DNA of 64,000 bases from Clostridia bacterium (GTDB lineage Bacteria > Bacillota > Clostridia > Christensenellales > Aristaeellaceae): NCBI GenBank assembly GCA_017519405.1, contig JAFWSH010000005.1, forward strand, positions 62,001-126,000, in the 5' to 3' direction. Below, piece after piece: positions 25,180 through 33,137 of the stretch. The notes under the pieces are model-generated. The model was not told the origin of the DNA. It was given only the letters and a program-made list of their open reading frames with translations, and made no database searches. The stretch's first letter is position 1, and every line of letters starts with the position of its first letter. The position numbers and the translations under genes are program-made.

Positions 25180-25937
25180 GCTTCTCTTCCTGTTTCTTCG
25201 GGATTGCGCGCGGCGATGTGCCAGCGCGCTTCATGGGGCCTGGGCGGCGCCATCCGCCGGTCCCCATAGAAGGTGATGTCCGTGAAGCCCGCCGCGGTGA
25301 GGGCCTCCTGCAGCTCCTCCCGGCTCCAGGCCCGCTGGCGCTGCTCCTCGTCCAGGCGGCGGTAACGGCCGTCCCCCTCCCGCACAAAGATGCACAGGTG
25401 GAGCTCCACCCGCCGGACGGCGGCGTGCCAGCGGTTCTGCCACAGGTAGGTGATGTCCGGGGTGTCGTCGCACAGGAGGCTGTTTCCCAGGGTTTCGGAG
25501 AGCTTGTGGGGGGTGGAGACGTCGAAGCAGAGGACGCCGCCGGGCCTCAGGGCTGCCCGGGCCGAACGGAGGAAGTCCGCCAGATCCCGGTCCGTCAGCA
25601 GGTAGTTGACCCCGTCGCAGGTGGCCAGCACGGCGTCCACCGGGTGGTGGAGCTGCAGACGGCGCATGTCCTGCTGCACAAAGAGCAGGGGCAGGCCCGC
25701 CGCCCGGGCCTTCTCCCCGGCCAGGCGCAGCATCTCCCGGCTGATGTCCACCCCGGTGACCTGCCAGCCCGCCTGCTGCAGGGGAAGGGTGAGGCTGCCG
25801 GTGCCGCAGGCGCACTCGCACAGGGCGCCCCGGGTGATGCCCCGTTCCCGGAGCAGCTCCCCGTAGAAGGCCGCCCAGGCGGGATAGTCTACGTCCGCCA
25901 TCAGCCGGTCATAGACCTCGGCAAAGCTGGTGTACAT
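25176..25937 (-). CDS. Class I SAM-dependent methyltransferase
   Basis: The 253-residue protein carries the SAM-binding motif I CECACGTGSLTLPL (about 40-53), motif II VTGVDISREML (about 59-69), QQDMRRLQL, and the post-motif DAVLATCDGVNYLL. The opening YTSFAEVYDRLMADVDYPAWAAFY is typical of a widespread Firmicutes methyltransferase family whose substrate is not known. It is the second gene of the operon, 3 nt after the YesL-like gene and overlapping hslO. Confidence 0.88.
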   Translation of the reverse strand: MYTSFAEVYDRLMADVDYPAWAAFYGELLRERGITRGALCECACGTGSLTLPLQQAGWQVTGVDISREMLRLAGEKARAAGLPLLFVQQDMRRLQLHHPVDAVLATCDGVNYLLTDRDLADFLRSARAALRPGGVLCFDVSTPHKLSETLGNSLLCDDTPDITYLWQNRWHAAVRRVELHLCIFVREGDGRYRRLDEEQRQRAWSREELQEALTAAGFTDITFYGDRRMAPPRPHEARWHIAARNPEETGREA

Positions 25938-25940
25938 GGC

Positions 25941-26996
25941 TTACCGGTCCCCTTCCTCCGGCGTCTCCGCCGTCTGGGCCTCGTCCTCGTCGTCGTCATC
26001 CGGCGCCCGGAGGCCCCGGTTCACCTTCGCGCCCTCGATGCGGCTGTTGATGAAGCGGTCAAAGACGGCGTTGGTGTAGGAGGCGGTGACGAAGCGGGAG
26101 AGGGCAAAGCCGATCAGCACATACCACACAAAGAGGAACATCACGGCGAAGAAGGGGTTGATGAGGAAGAAGATGGCGGCGCCGATGAGGGCCGGCACGC
26201 AGTGGAGCAGGCGGATGCCCACACTCATGGGCAGCCGGGCGATGCCCAGCAGCACCGCGTTGCGCAGCACCCCCTTGGCCTTCAGCTCGTAGGAGACGAT
26301 GAGGGGATGGGCATAGGTGACGCACAGGGCCCACACCAGGCCGATGATGGCCACCAGCGCCTGGGGCACCACCATCAGGGGCTGCTGCTGGGCCAGGGAG
26401 CCGTAGTAGACCCAGCTGAGGTACACCAGCAGCGGCGCCAGGCCCGTCAGGGTGGAGACCAGCAGGCTCTGTTTCCAGTTCTCCTTCATGGCGTCCTTGA
26501 AGTCGGACCACAGGAAGGCGTGCTCATCCCGGGCCCAGTTCCGGACAACATAGCTGACGCCGGCGGTGCCCGGGCCGGTGATGGCGATGCAGGGCACCAG
26601 CAGCAGCAGGGTCATCAGGGCCAGGCCGTTGAGCTGCTGCACCGTGTCCGCCACGGAGACCACCGGCTCCTTCTCCAGGGTGACCTGGGTGGCGCCGGTC
26701 TCGTCCGCCGCAGCAGCCAGCGCCTGCTCATCCACGATCTTCGTCTGGATGGAGGTGCCGTCCCCCAGGTCCATCAGCTGCATCTGGTTCATCATGGCGC
26801 TGTAGCCCAGCAGCAGCACCACAATGGTGGGCACCCAGAAAACCAGCTGCAGCAGGTTCAGCTTCACCAGCTCCGCCAGGTGGGTGCGCAGGGTCTCCCA
26901 GAACAGTTGCCAGCGCGTGGTGGGCAGGTCGTCCGGGGTGAGGTCCGCCTTGCCGGCCTTGCCGTAGTAATAGCGGTTCATCAGGTTCTTCAGCAT
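25941..26996 (-). CDS. YesL-like (DUF624) membrane protein
   Basis: The 351-residue protein has about five membrane helices. It opens with a conserved NRYYYGKAGKADLTPDDLP segment, then LFWETLRTHLAELVKLNLLQLVFWVPT, and later GPGTAGVSYVVRNWARDEHAFLWSDFKDAMKENWKQS, which is the YesL/DUF624 pattern. An insert of about 60 residues in the first loop is predicted outside the membrane. The C-terminus is acidic (DDDDEDEA). The ATG at 26996 follows CCGGAGG; an upstream TTG is unlikely. It is the first gene of the five-gene operon. The function is unknown. Confidence 0.8.
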   Translation of the reverse strand: MLKNLMNRYYYGKAGKADLTPDDLPTTRWQLFWETLRTHLAELVKLNLLQLVFWVPTIVVLLLGYSAMMNQMQLMDLGDGTSIQTKIVDEQALAAAADETGATQVTLEKEPVVSVADTVQQLNGLALMTLLLLVPCIAITGPGTAGVSYVVRNWARDEHAFLWSDFKDAMKENWKQSLLVSTLTGLAPLLVYLSWVYYGSLAQQQPLMVVPQALVAIIGLVWALCVTYAHPLIVSYELKAKGVLRNAVLLGIARLPMSVGIRLLHCVPALIGAAIFFLINPFFAVMFLFVWYVLIGFALSRFVTASYTNAVFDRFINSRIEGAKVNRGLRAPDDDDEDEAQTAETPEEGDR

Positions 26997-27026
26997 GCCA
27001 AGCCTCCGGATCAAGCAGTTTTTTCC

Positions 27027-27056
27027 ATTGTATCACAGCGCGGCGGGACCGCCGAA
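27027..27056 (-). promoter_or_regulatory. Promoter for the YesL-hslO operon
   Basis: On the minus strand, an extended -10 (TGA TACAAT, hexamer 27027-27032) has a weak -35 (TTCGGC, 27051-27056) 18 nt upstream. Confidence 0.6.
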
Positions 27057-27062
27057 CGCCCG

Positions 27063-27662
27063 TCACTCCCCGGTGCCGGAGGCGCTGTACATCCACATGG
27101 CCACCCCGGTGTCCCGGACCAGGGTGTCCCGGGGCACCTTATGCAGCTTCCAGGTCACATAGAGGTCCCCGGCGGCGCCGGAGACGTTGGTCAGCTGCAG
27201 CCAGGCCATGGTCCAGAACCATTCCCGGGGCAGCAGGGCCATCAGCAGGGCGAAGATCACGCCCCACACCACCACCGGCGCCAGGGCGATGATCCGGTAG
27301 GCGGGGCGGTCGAAATAGTCCTTTTCGCTGCCGGCGAAGGCATAGATCCCGGTGAAGCCGAACTTCACCTGGACGCCGCCGAAACACTTCATGGCCGCCG
27401 CATGGGTCAGCTCATGGAGCACAATGTAGGCGGCCATGGCCACCAGCAGCACCAGCAGCCGGAGCAGGTCCGCCGCCAGATCGCCGGTGGTCCGGAAAAA
27501 GCTGCTGATGGGCACCATCAGGTGGAAGACAATGCCCAGCACCACCGCCAGGACGACCGCCAGGACATTGACCACGGTGGCGGTCTTTTTGTCCTTCTGC
27601 AGGTCCAGGTGCAGAATTTCACGGTATCCCTCCGGCAGGGACTGAAGGGCATGGGACTGCAT
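27063..27662 (-). CDS. DUF3267 zinc metalloprotease-like membrane protein
   Basis: This 199-residue protein has four hydrophobic segments. The second ends in YIVLHELTHAAAMKCFGG (about 83-100), with an HExxH zinc motif inside the membrane region, as in DUF3267 and site-2-protease-like families. The following VKFGFTGIYAFAGSEKDYFDRPAYRIIALAPVVVWG agrees. It is probably an intramembrane or membrane-edge protease of unknown substrate. ATG 27662 follows GAGGAAGG. It is a single gene downstream of the thrC terminator; no clear promoter was found. Confidence 0.83.
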   Translation of the reverse strand: MQSHALQSLPEGYREILHLDLQKDKKTATVVNVLAVVLAVVLGIVFHLMVPISSFFRTTGDLAADLLRLLVLLVAMAAYIVLHELTHAAAMKCFGGVQVKFGFTGIYAFAGSEKDYFDRPAYRIIALAPVVVWGVIFALLMALLPREWFWTMAWLQLTNVSGAAGDLYVTWKLHKVPRDTLVRDTGVAMWMYSASGTGE

Positions 27663-27699
27663 GTCAATCCTTCCTCTCCATCCATGATACGCTTGGGGT

Positions 27700-27726
27700 G
27701 AAAACCACCCGGCTGAGCCGGGCGGC
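27700..27726 (-). terminator. Terminator after thrC
   Basis: On the minus strand, CCGCCCGGC-TCA-GCCGGGTGG forms a strong stem followed by TTTT. Confidence 0.8.
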
Positions 27727-27735
27727 GGGTATGGT

Positions 27736-29226
27736 TCAGGCCAGCACGGCGTCGGCCATGGCCGCAGGATCCCGGGCGGTGACGGCGGTGTGGCGCACCG
27801 GCAGGCTCCGCAGGGCGGCCACCTGGGCGGGCACCGGCGTGCCGCTGATGCGGGAGAGCTCCTCCGCGCAGGCGAAGGCGTCCAGATCCCGGACCCGGTC
27901 CCGGCCCACCAGGGAGGCCGTGACATCGGCGCAGAACTTGTAGGGGCTGGCGGTGGAGACGATAACTGCCGGGGTCAGGTCCCCGGTCTCCGCCCGGTAG
28001 TTGTCCAGCACCCGGGCCGCCACGGCGGTGTGGGTGTCCGGCACCACCCCGGTGCGCCGGTGCATCTGGGCAATCTGGGCGAAGGTCTCCCGGTCGTTGG
28101 CAAAGCCGGCGGAGAACTGCTCCACCAGCCGGCTCCAGCGCTGCTCGCCCACGGAGTAGCTGCCGCACTCCTTCAGCTGCTGCATCCACAGGGCCACCAG
28201 CTCCCCGTCCCGGTCCGCCGCGTCGAAGAGCAGGCGCTCCAGGTTGGAGGAGACCAGAATGTCCATGGAGGGGGACGCGGTCTTGTAGAAGGGGCGGTGG
28301 ACGGAGTAGGTGCCCTTGGCGAAGAAATCCGTCAGCACGTTGTTCCGGTTGCTGGCGCAGATCAGCTTCTGCACGGGCAGGCCCATGCGGGCCGCGTAGT
28401 AGCCCGCCAGGATGTCCCCGAAGTTGCCGGTGGGCACCACAAAGTTCACCGGCGCGCCGCAGACAATGTCCCCCCGGCTCACCAGATCGGCGTAGGCGCT
28501 GAAGTAGTACACCACCTGGGGCACCAGGCGGCCGAAGTTGATGGAGTTGGCCGAGGACAGCACCCGGCCCCGGGCATTCATCCGCTCCGCGAAATCCGGG
28601 GAGGAGAAGAGGGCCTTCACCCCGGTCTGGGCGTCATCAAAATTGCCCTCCACGGCGATGACCCGGGTGTTGCTGCCGCCGGTGGTGACCATCTGCAGCT
28701 TCTGGATGTCGCTGACCCCGTCCCGGGGGTAGAACACCGTGCAGGAGGTGCCCGCCACGTCCCGGAAGCCCTCCAGCGCCGCCTTGCCCGTGTCCCCGGA
28801 GGTGGCCACCAGAATGCTGATCTCCCGGTGCTCGCCGTTCTTCTCCGCCGCCATGCGGATCAGGTGGGGCAGCAGCTGCAGGGCCATGTCCTTGAAGGCC
28901 AGGGTGGGGCCGTGGAAGAGCTCCAGCATCCAGGTGCTGTCGTCCAGCTGGCGCAGGGGGGCGATGGCAGGATCGTCAAAGCGGTCGGGGCTGTAGGCAG
29001 CTGCCACCGCGCCCTCGATCTCCCGGGGGGAGTAGTCCTCCAGATAAAGGGAGAGCACCCGGACGGCCCGGGCCGTGTAGGGCAGGCCGGCCAGATCGGC
29101 GATCCAGGGGAGATCCACCTGGGGATAGACAGCCGGGACATAGAGGCCGCCGCCGGCCGCCAGTCCCCGGAGAATCGCCTGGGAGGCGGTCACCACACTG
29201 CCGCCCCGCGTGGACAAGTATGACAT
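27736..29226 (-). CDS. thrC: Threonine synthase
   Basis: ThrC converts O-phosphohomoserine to threonine using pyridoxal phosphate. The 496-residue length and the motifs YLSTRGG, FHGPTLAFKDMALQLLPHL (PLP lysine at about 113), LVATSGDTGKAALEGF and VPTGNFGDILAGYYA fit the longer bacterial form. ATG 29226 follows a GGGAGGG binding site. No other threonine or homoserine gene is adjacent. It is bounded by terminators on both sides, so it appears to be a single-gene unit. Confidence 0.96.
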   Translation of the reverse strand: MSYLSTRGGSVVTASQAILRGLAAGGGLYVPAVYPQVDLPWIADLAGLPYTARAVRVLSLYLEDYSPREIEGAVAAAYSPDRFDDPAIAPLRQLDDSTWMLELFHGPTLAFKDMALQLLPHLIRMAAEKNGEHREISILVATSGDTGKAALEGFRDVAGTSCTVFYPRDGVSDIQKLQMVTTGGSNTRVIAVEGNFDDAQTGVKALFSSPDFAERMNARGRVLSSANSINFGRLVPQVVYYFSAYADLVSRGDIVCGAPVNFVVPTGNFGDILAGYYAARMGLPVQKLICASNRNNVLTDFFAKGTYSVHRPFYKTASPSMDILVSSNLERLLFDAADRDGELVALWMQQLKECGSYSVGEQRWSRLVEQFSAGFANDRETFAQIAQMHRRTGVVPDTHTAVAARVLDNYRAETGDLTPAVIVSTASPYKFCADVTASLVGRDRVRDLDAFACAEELSRISGTPVPAQVAALRSLPVRHTAVTARDPAAMADAVLA

Positions 29227-29269
29227 GGATATCCCTCCCGATACAGGATAATTCTGGCTGCTTTATCTA

Positions 29270-29305
29270 TAGAAGAACGGGACGGCGGGCATTCCCACCG
29301 TCCCG
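29270..29305 (-). terminator. Terminator after the P-loop gene
   Basis: On the minus strand, GGGACGGTGGG and CCCGCCGTCCC (29279-29304) form an 11-bp stem with one G-U pair, followed by GTTCTTCT. Confidence 0.75.
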
Positions 29306-29323
29306 GAGGAACCGGAGAGCGCG

Positions 29324-29734
29324 TCAGATGAGGTAGCAGGTCATGAACTCAGGCAGGGTGGCGGGGTCGGCGGAGACGGAGAGCACAAAGTCCACATGGT
29401 GCTTCTCGGAGAGGCGGACCATGGCCTCGAAGAGGGGGCCGGCCGCGCTCAGGTCTGTCTTGCACAGCTTCACAAAGGCATCGATGAAGATGGTGCCCAC
29501 ATCGAAATTCTGGCTGAGCATCCCGCACAGGAATCCCAGGAACATGTCCATGCTCTTGATATTGTAGTCGGCCACGTTGATGAAGCGGACCTTGTGGTCC
29601 ACGTCAAACATGTAGCGGTTGTCGTCGTCCAGGAAGAGAACATCGTGGTAGGACTCGTGGGCCGTCTGGTTGGTCATGTCGATCAGCCGCTTGGTCTTGC
29701 CGGAGCCTTTTTTGCCTGCGATGATCTGTATCAT
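29324..29734 (-). CDS. Small P-loop NTP-binding protein of unknown role
   Basis: The 136-residue protein starts with a Walker A motif, MIQIIAGKKGSGKTKRLID (GKKGSGKT at about 7-14). A later hydrophobic strand ending in Asp (VGTIFIDAF) can serve as Walker B. It is too short to contain a further domain. I do not recognise a named family, and similar small ATP-binding proteins occur in Clostridia. The internal ATG at 29734 is preferred because an upstream extension of 24 codons would run into the promoter. It has its own promoter and terminator. Confidence 0.75.
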   Translation of the reverse strand: MIQIIAGKKGSGKTKRLIDMTNQTAHESYHDVLFLDDDNRYMFDVDHKVRFINVADYNIKSMDMFLGFLCGMLSQNFDVGTIFIDAFVKLCKTDLSAAGPLFEAMVRLSEKHHVDFVLSVSADPATLPEFMTCYLI

Positions 29735-29767
29735 GGGAATCGCCTCCTCAGGTCTTTCTGTGTCTCC

Positions 29768-29796
29768 ATTATACCCCATATGGGTGGCTTTTGCAA
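29768..29796 (-). promoter_or_regulatory. Promoter for the P-loop gene
   Basis: On the minus strand, TTGCAA (29791-29796) and TATAAT (29768-29773) have a 17-nt spacer. Confidence 0.85.
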
Positions 29797-29823
29797 GTCT
29801 TTTCACCGCCGCCCGGGGGCCGC

Positions 29824-29859
29824 AAAAAAACGGAGCCGCCCGGCATGGGCAGCCCCGTC
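29824..29859 (-). terminator. Terminator of the rplJ-rplL operon
   Basis: On the minus strand, ACGGGGCTGCCC and GGGCGGCTCCGT pair with G-U wobbles and are followed by TTTTTTT. Confidence 0.85.
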
Positions 29860-29872
29860 CGTTGTGCGATGA

Positions 29873-30247
29873 TTACTTGATCTCGCAGACAGCGCCGGCT
29901 TCCTTGAACTTGGCAACCAGCTTCTCGGCGTCTTCCTTGGAGATGCCTTCCTTGATGACCTTGGGCGCGCCCTCGACCATCTCCTTGGCTTCCTTCAGGC
30001 CCAGGCCCTCGATGACCTCGCGGACCACCTTGATGATGGCGATCTTCTTGGCGGGGTCGAATTCCTTCAGCACCACGTCGAACTCGGTCTTCTCCTCCTC
30101 AGCAGCCGCAGCGGCAGCGGGAGCGGCACCGCCGGCCACCGCGATGGCGCCGGTCACACCGAACTTTTCCTTCAGGGCGTCGACGAGCTCTTTGACTTCC
30201 ATCAGGCTCATCTTCTCAATGGCTTCGATAATGGCATTGAAATCCAT
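29873..30247 (-). CDS. rplL: 50S ribosomal protein bL12 (L7/L12)
   Basis: L7/L12 forms the flexible stalk that recruits translation factors. The 124-residue protein has the N-terminal dimerisation helices ([27 protein letters not shown]), an Ala-rich hinge (about 38-52) and the C-terminal factor-binding domain ([43 protein letters not shown]). Sequence and length are typical. It is 67 nt after rplJ and followed by a strong terminator, so rpoB does not follow as it does in most bacteria. Confidence 0.97.
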   Translation of the reverse strand: MDFNAIIEAIEKMSLMEVKELVDALKEKFGVTGAIAVAGGAAPAAAAAAEEEKTEFDVVLKEFDPAKKIAIIKVVREVIEGLGLKEAKEMVEGAPKVIKEGISKEDAEKLVAKFKEAGAVCEIK

Positions 30248-30314
30248 GATGTTTTCCTCCTGTTATTCTGTCGTTCAATTTGTTTACGGGATCGCGGGGA
30301 TCAGGCAGCCCTCA

Positions 30315-30815
30315 TCAGGCCGCTTCCTTCTGCTCCGCAATCTGCTCCAGGACGGCCACCAGGCCGGCCATGGGGCTCTGCAGGCTGCCCACCAGCATGG
30401 CCAGCATCTCGTCGCGGCTGGGCATCTTGGCCAGGGCCTGGATGGTGGCGACGTCCGCCGCCTTGCCTTCGAACACGCCGCCCACCACGGTGAGGCTCTG
30501 CAGCTTGTTCTTCTCGATGAACTCGGTGATGACCTTGGGGCCGGACACCGGATCCGCCATGGAGAACACGAAGGCGTTGGGGCCGTTCAGCAGATCGTCC
30601 ACGCCCTCGATGCCGGCTTCCGCCAGGGCCAGCTTGACCAGACGGTTCTTCAGCACGCAGTACTGCACGCCCTTTTCACGGCACTGCCGGCGCAGGTTGG
30701 TCACCTGCTCCACGGTGAGGCCGGAGTAGGACACCAGGGTGATGGACTGGGCGCCGCGGACCTTCTCAAGAATTTCCGCCACGGCCTGTTCCTTCAGCTC
30801 ACGGTTCTTGCTCAT
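30315..30815 (-). CDS. rplJ: 50S ribosomal protein uL10
   Basis: L10 anchors the L12 dimers to the ribosome and represses its own operon by binding the mRNA leader. The 166-residue protein has the conserved start (NRELKEQAVAEILEKVRGAQSITLVSYSGLTVEQVTNLRRQCRE) and the KNRLVKLALAEAGIEG segment, with a C-terminal helix for L12 binding. ATG 30815 follows GGAGG. It is preceded by an L10 leader. The usual upstream genes rplK and rplA are not here; the upstream neighbour is an unrelated VWA gene. Confidence 0.97.
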   Translation of the reverse strand: MSKNRELKEQAVAEILEKVRGAQSITLVSYSGLTVEQVTNLRRQCREKGVQYCVLKNRLVKLALAEAGIEGVDDLLNGPNAFVFSMADPVSGPKVITEFIEKNKLQSLTVVGGVFEGKAADVATIQALAKMPSRDEMLAMLVGSLQSPMAGLVAVLEQIAEQKEAA

Positions 30816-30835
30816 TTTCGTTGCACCTCCTCACG

Positions 30836-31001
30836 GTTTGAGAGTGAAGAAAACCCTCGCATCAGGCGCGAGGGATGAGCAAAAGCATAATCCTTCACAC
30901 CTCGGCAGGCGGAGCGCTGCTCCCTTAAGTCCCGTCCTGGCCACCCCAGTGGGCCGCCCTCCGGGACACCGGCTGTCTTCGGCAATGGCTTCTTACAAAC
31001 C
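30836..31001 (-). ncRNA. L10 leader RNA
   Basis: The 5' leader of rplJ shows the conserved L10-binding blocks: AAGACAGCCGGTG, a GACTTAAG segment and CCTGCCGAGGTG. It ends in an attenuator hairpin. L10 (with L12) binding to this RNA should promote termination and so limit rplJL expression. The boundaries are approximate, from the predicted start to near the ribosome binding site. Confidence 0.85.
30848..30876 (-). terminator. Attenuator hairpin in the L10 leader
   Basis: On the minus strand, CCCTCGC and GCGAGGG enclose GCCTGAT-type loop bases (stem within 30854-30874), followed by TTTTCTT. It lies between the L10-binding region and rplJ. Confidence 0.75.
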
Positions 31002-31007
31002 ACGAGC

Positions 31008-31036
31008 ATCATAGCACAGGACAGCCGTTCTGTCAA
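31008..31036 (-). promoter_or_regulatory. Promoter for rplJ-rplL
   Basis: On the minus strand, TTGACA (31031-31036) and TATGAT (31008-31013) have a 17-nt spacer and an extended -10 (TGC TATGAT). Confidence 0.9.
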
Positions 31037-31044
31037 GCGCTGCC

Positions 31045-31080
31045 GAAAAAAACAGATCCTCCCCCGGGCAGGGGGAGGAT
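31045..31080 (-). terminator. Terminator after the VWA gene
   Basis: On the minus strand, ATCCTCCCCC and GGGGGAGGAT (31056-31080) pair and are followed by CTG and TTTTTTT. Confidence 0.85.
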
Positions 31081-31097
31081 GGGCAGGGAAAAGGGCT

Positions 31098-32960
31098 TCA
31101 CTCCTGCCGCTGCAGCAGGGTCAGCAGGTAGACGAACTCCTCCTTGAAGGCGTCGCCGGTGACGGAGGGGCAGCTGCGGACCAGGGCCAGGGCGCTGTCC
31201 CAGGTGGCGGTGCCCACATGCTCGCTGCCCCGCAGAAGCATGGCAGCCTCCGCCACGCCCGCGGCGAAGCGCATGTTCTCGGGCATCTCCGCCAGGGGCT
31301 CCCCGGTGAGGGGGTAGGTCTCCAGGTCGCTGTCATCCCGGCCGGGCTTCTTGGCGCGGATGCTCAGGGTGAGCCACTCGGCGCCGGAGTCTGCCGCCGG
31401 GGCTGCCTGGTAGCGGCTCTCCGCCGTGTTCAGCGGGAAGGCGCTGCCCACGGGCACGATCTCGTACAGGGCCGTCACCCGGTGGCCGCTGCCCAGCTCG
31501 CCGCCGTCCTTGGTGTCGTCATGGAAATCCTCCGCCGCCATCACCCGGTCCTCGTAGCCGATGAGCCGGTAGCCTTTCACTTTCGCCGGGTTGAAGTCCA
31601 GCTGCAGCTTCACGTCCCGGGCCACCTCCACGAAGGTGCCCCCCGCCTCGGTGACCAGGGCGCGCCGGGCCTCGAAGATGTCGTCCAGGTAGTAGTAGTT
31701 GCCGTCGCCGTAGTCCGCCAGGGCCTCCAGCTTGTTGTCCTTGTAGTTGCCGTAGCCCACCCCCAGCATGGTGAGGCGGGTGCCGCCGGCCTTCTTTTCC
31801 ATGATGAGCCGGGCCAGGTCCCCCTCGCTGGAGATGCCCACGTTGAAGTCGCCGTCGGTGGCCATGATCACCCGGTTCACGCCCCCGGGGACGGCGTACT
31901 TCTCCGCCAGCTGATAGGCGGTCTGGATGCCGGCGGCGCTGTTGGTGGAGCCCCGGGCGTTCAGGCCCTCGATGGCCTCGCTGATGCGGGTCTTCTCCGA
32001 GGCGGACACGCCCTCCAGCACCACCTCATCCCGGGAGGCGTAGGTGACGATGGTCACCGTGTCCGTGGGCTCCAGCACGTCCAGAAGCAGCAGGAAGGCC
32101 CGCTTCACCAGGTCCAGCCGGTCGCTGCCGAACATGGAGCCGGAGACGTCGATGAGGAAGACCAGGTTGTGGGGCGGCCGGTCCTCTGGCATGACGGTTT
32201 TCGCCTGCAGGCCCACCTGGAGGAGCAGGGTGTCCGGGTTCCAGGGGCAGGGGGCCAGGTACATGCTCACGCCGAAGGGGCTGTCCCCCTCGGGCTGGGC
32301 GTAGTCGTAGTGGAAGTAGTTCAGCATCTCCTCCACCCGCACCGCGTCCGCGGGGATCCGCTCCCCGGCGAGGATCATGCGGCGGAGCTGGGCGTAGGAG
32401 GCGGTATCCACGTCCGCGGCGAAGGTGGACAGGGGGCTGGCGGAGACACTCTGGAAGCCGTTCTCCCGGATGTAGGTGTACTCGTTGGCGTTCCAGGCCG
32501 GGGGCTCCCAGGCCTCGGAGGCGGAGGTCATCTTGGCGGCGGGCATGGCGGTGGACATGGGGGCAGGGGCGCCCCAGGCCATGTCGAAGGTCACCATGCC
32601 GGTCTCGCCGGGGGCCTCCTCCTCCGTATAGAACCACTCGTTGACCCAGTCCTCGGGGCTGTAGGGCTTCAGGGCGGTCTCAGAGAAGAGCACCGTGCGG
32701 GTGGGGCCGTCCACCATGCCGGTGGCCATGAGGCTGTTGCGCCGCTGGAAGGCGATGACCGCCGCCTCGGTGGCCTCGTCGTAGGTGCCGGTGGGGTCGG
32801 TGTCCAGGTAGCCCAGCTCCTGCAGCCGGGCCTGGACGGCCACCACCTCGTCCCCGGTGTCGCCCCGCTGGAGCACGCTCTCCGCCAGGGCGGCGGGGAT
32901 CATCCCCAGCAGCAGGGCCAGGGCCAGGAAAAGGGAAACGATCTTCTTCATGTTTTTCAT
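31098..32960 (-). CDS. Secreted von Willebrand factor A protein (YfbK-like) with a PG-binding domain
   Basis: The 620-residue protein has a signal peptide (IVSLFLALALLLGMIPAALA) and a peptidoglycan-binding domain (about 28-95; LQRGDTGDEVVAVQARLQELGYL). The YfbK-type N-terminal module follows (about 165-240; PLSTFAADVDTASYAQLRRMILAGERIPADAVRVEEMLNYF). A VWA domain (about 265-440) has an intact MIDAS motif DVSGSMFGSD, and the C-terminal region is also YfbK-like. VWA domains bind protein ligands through a metal ion. It is probably a wall-attached adhesion or assembly protein. ATG 32960 has AAGGAGG eight bases upstream. Confidence 0.87.
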   Translation of the reverse strand: MKNMKKIVSLFLALALLLGMIPAALAESVLQRGDTGDEVVAVQARLQELGYLDTDPTGTYDEATEAAVIAFQRRNSLMATGMVDGPTRTVLFSETALKPYSPEDWVNEWFYTEEEAPGETGMVTFDMAWGAPAPMSTAMPAAKMTSASEAWEPPAWNANEYTYIRENGFQSVSASPLSTFAADVDTASYAQLRRMILAGERIPADAVRVEEMLNYFHYDYAQPEGDSPFGVSMYLAPCPWNPDTLLLQVGLQAKTVMPEDRPPHNLVFLIDVSGSMFGSDRLDLVKRAFLLLLDVLEPTDTVTIVTYASRDEVVLEGVSASEKTRISEAIEGLNARGSTNSAAGIQTAYQLAEKYAVPGGVNRVIMATDGDFNVGISSEGDLARLIMEKKAGGTRLTMLGVGYGNYKDNKLEALADYGDGNYYYLDDIFEARRALVTEAGGTFVEVARDVKLQLDFNPAKVKGYRLIGYEDRVMAAEDFHDDTKDGGELGSGHRVTALYEIVPVGSAFPLNTAESRYQAAPAADSGAEWLTLSIRAKKPGRDDSDLETYPLTGEPLAEMPENMRFAAGVAEAAMLLRGSEHVGTATWDSALALVRSCPSVTGDAFKEEFVYLLTLLQRQE

Positions 32961-33063
32961 GGGGCGTACCTCCTTGCCGGCGGGTGGCCGGTTTCATTCC
33001 GTTCACTTCCTCAGACGGAGGCGGAGGAAAAAAGTTCCGTCGGGCGGTGAAGTTTTTCGTGTG

Positions 33064-33092
33064 TTGCCCGGACAGGGAGAACCGGGTATAAT
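33064..33092 (+). promoter_or_regulatory. Promoter for the PstS-like gene
   Basis: TTGCCC (33064-33069) and TATAAT (33087-33092) have a 17-nt spacer. Confidence 0.8.
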
Positions 33093-33137
33093 GGTGCCGG
33101 TGCAGACAGCGTTGCAAAGGATTGGGAGGTCGATGAA

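Noticed and set aside
29227-29270. A possible T-box or riboswitch upstream of thrC
   Set aside because: The leader is too short, and no T-box or specifier structure is visible.
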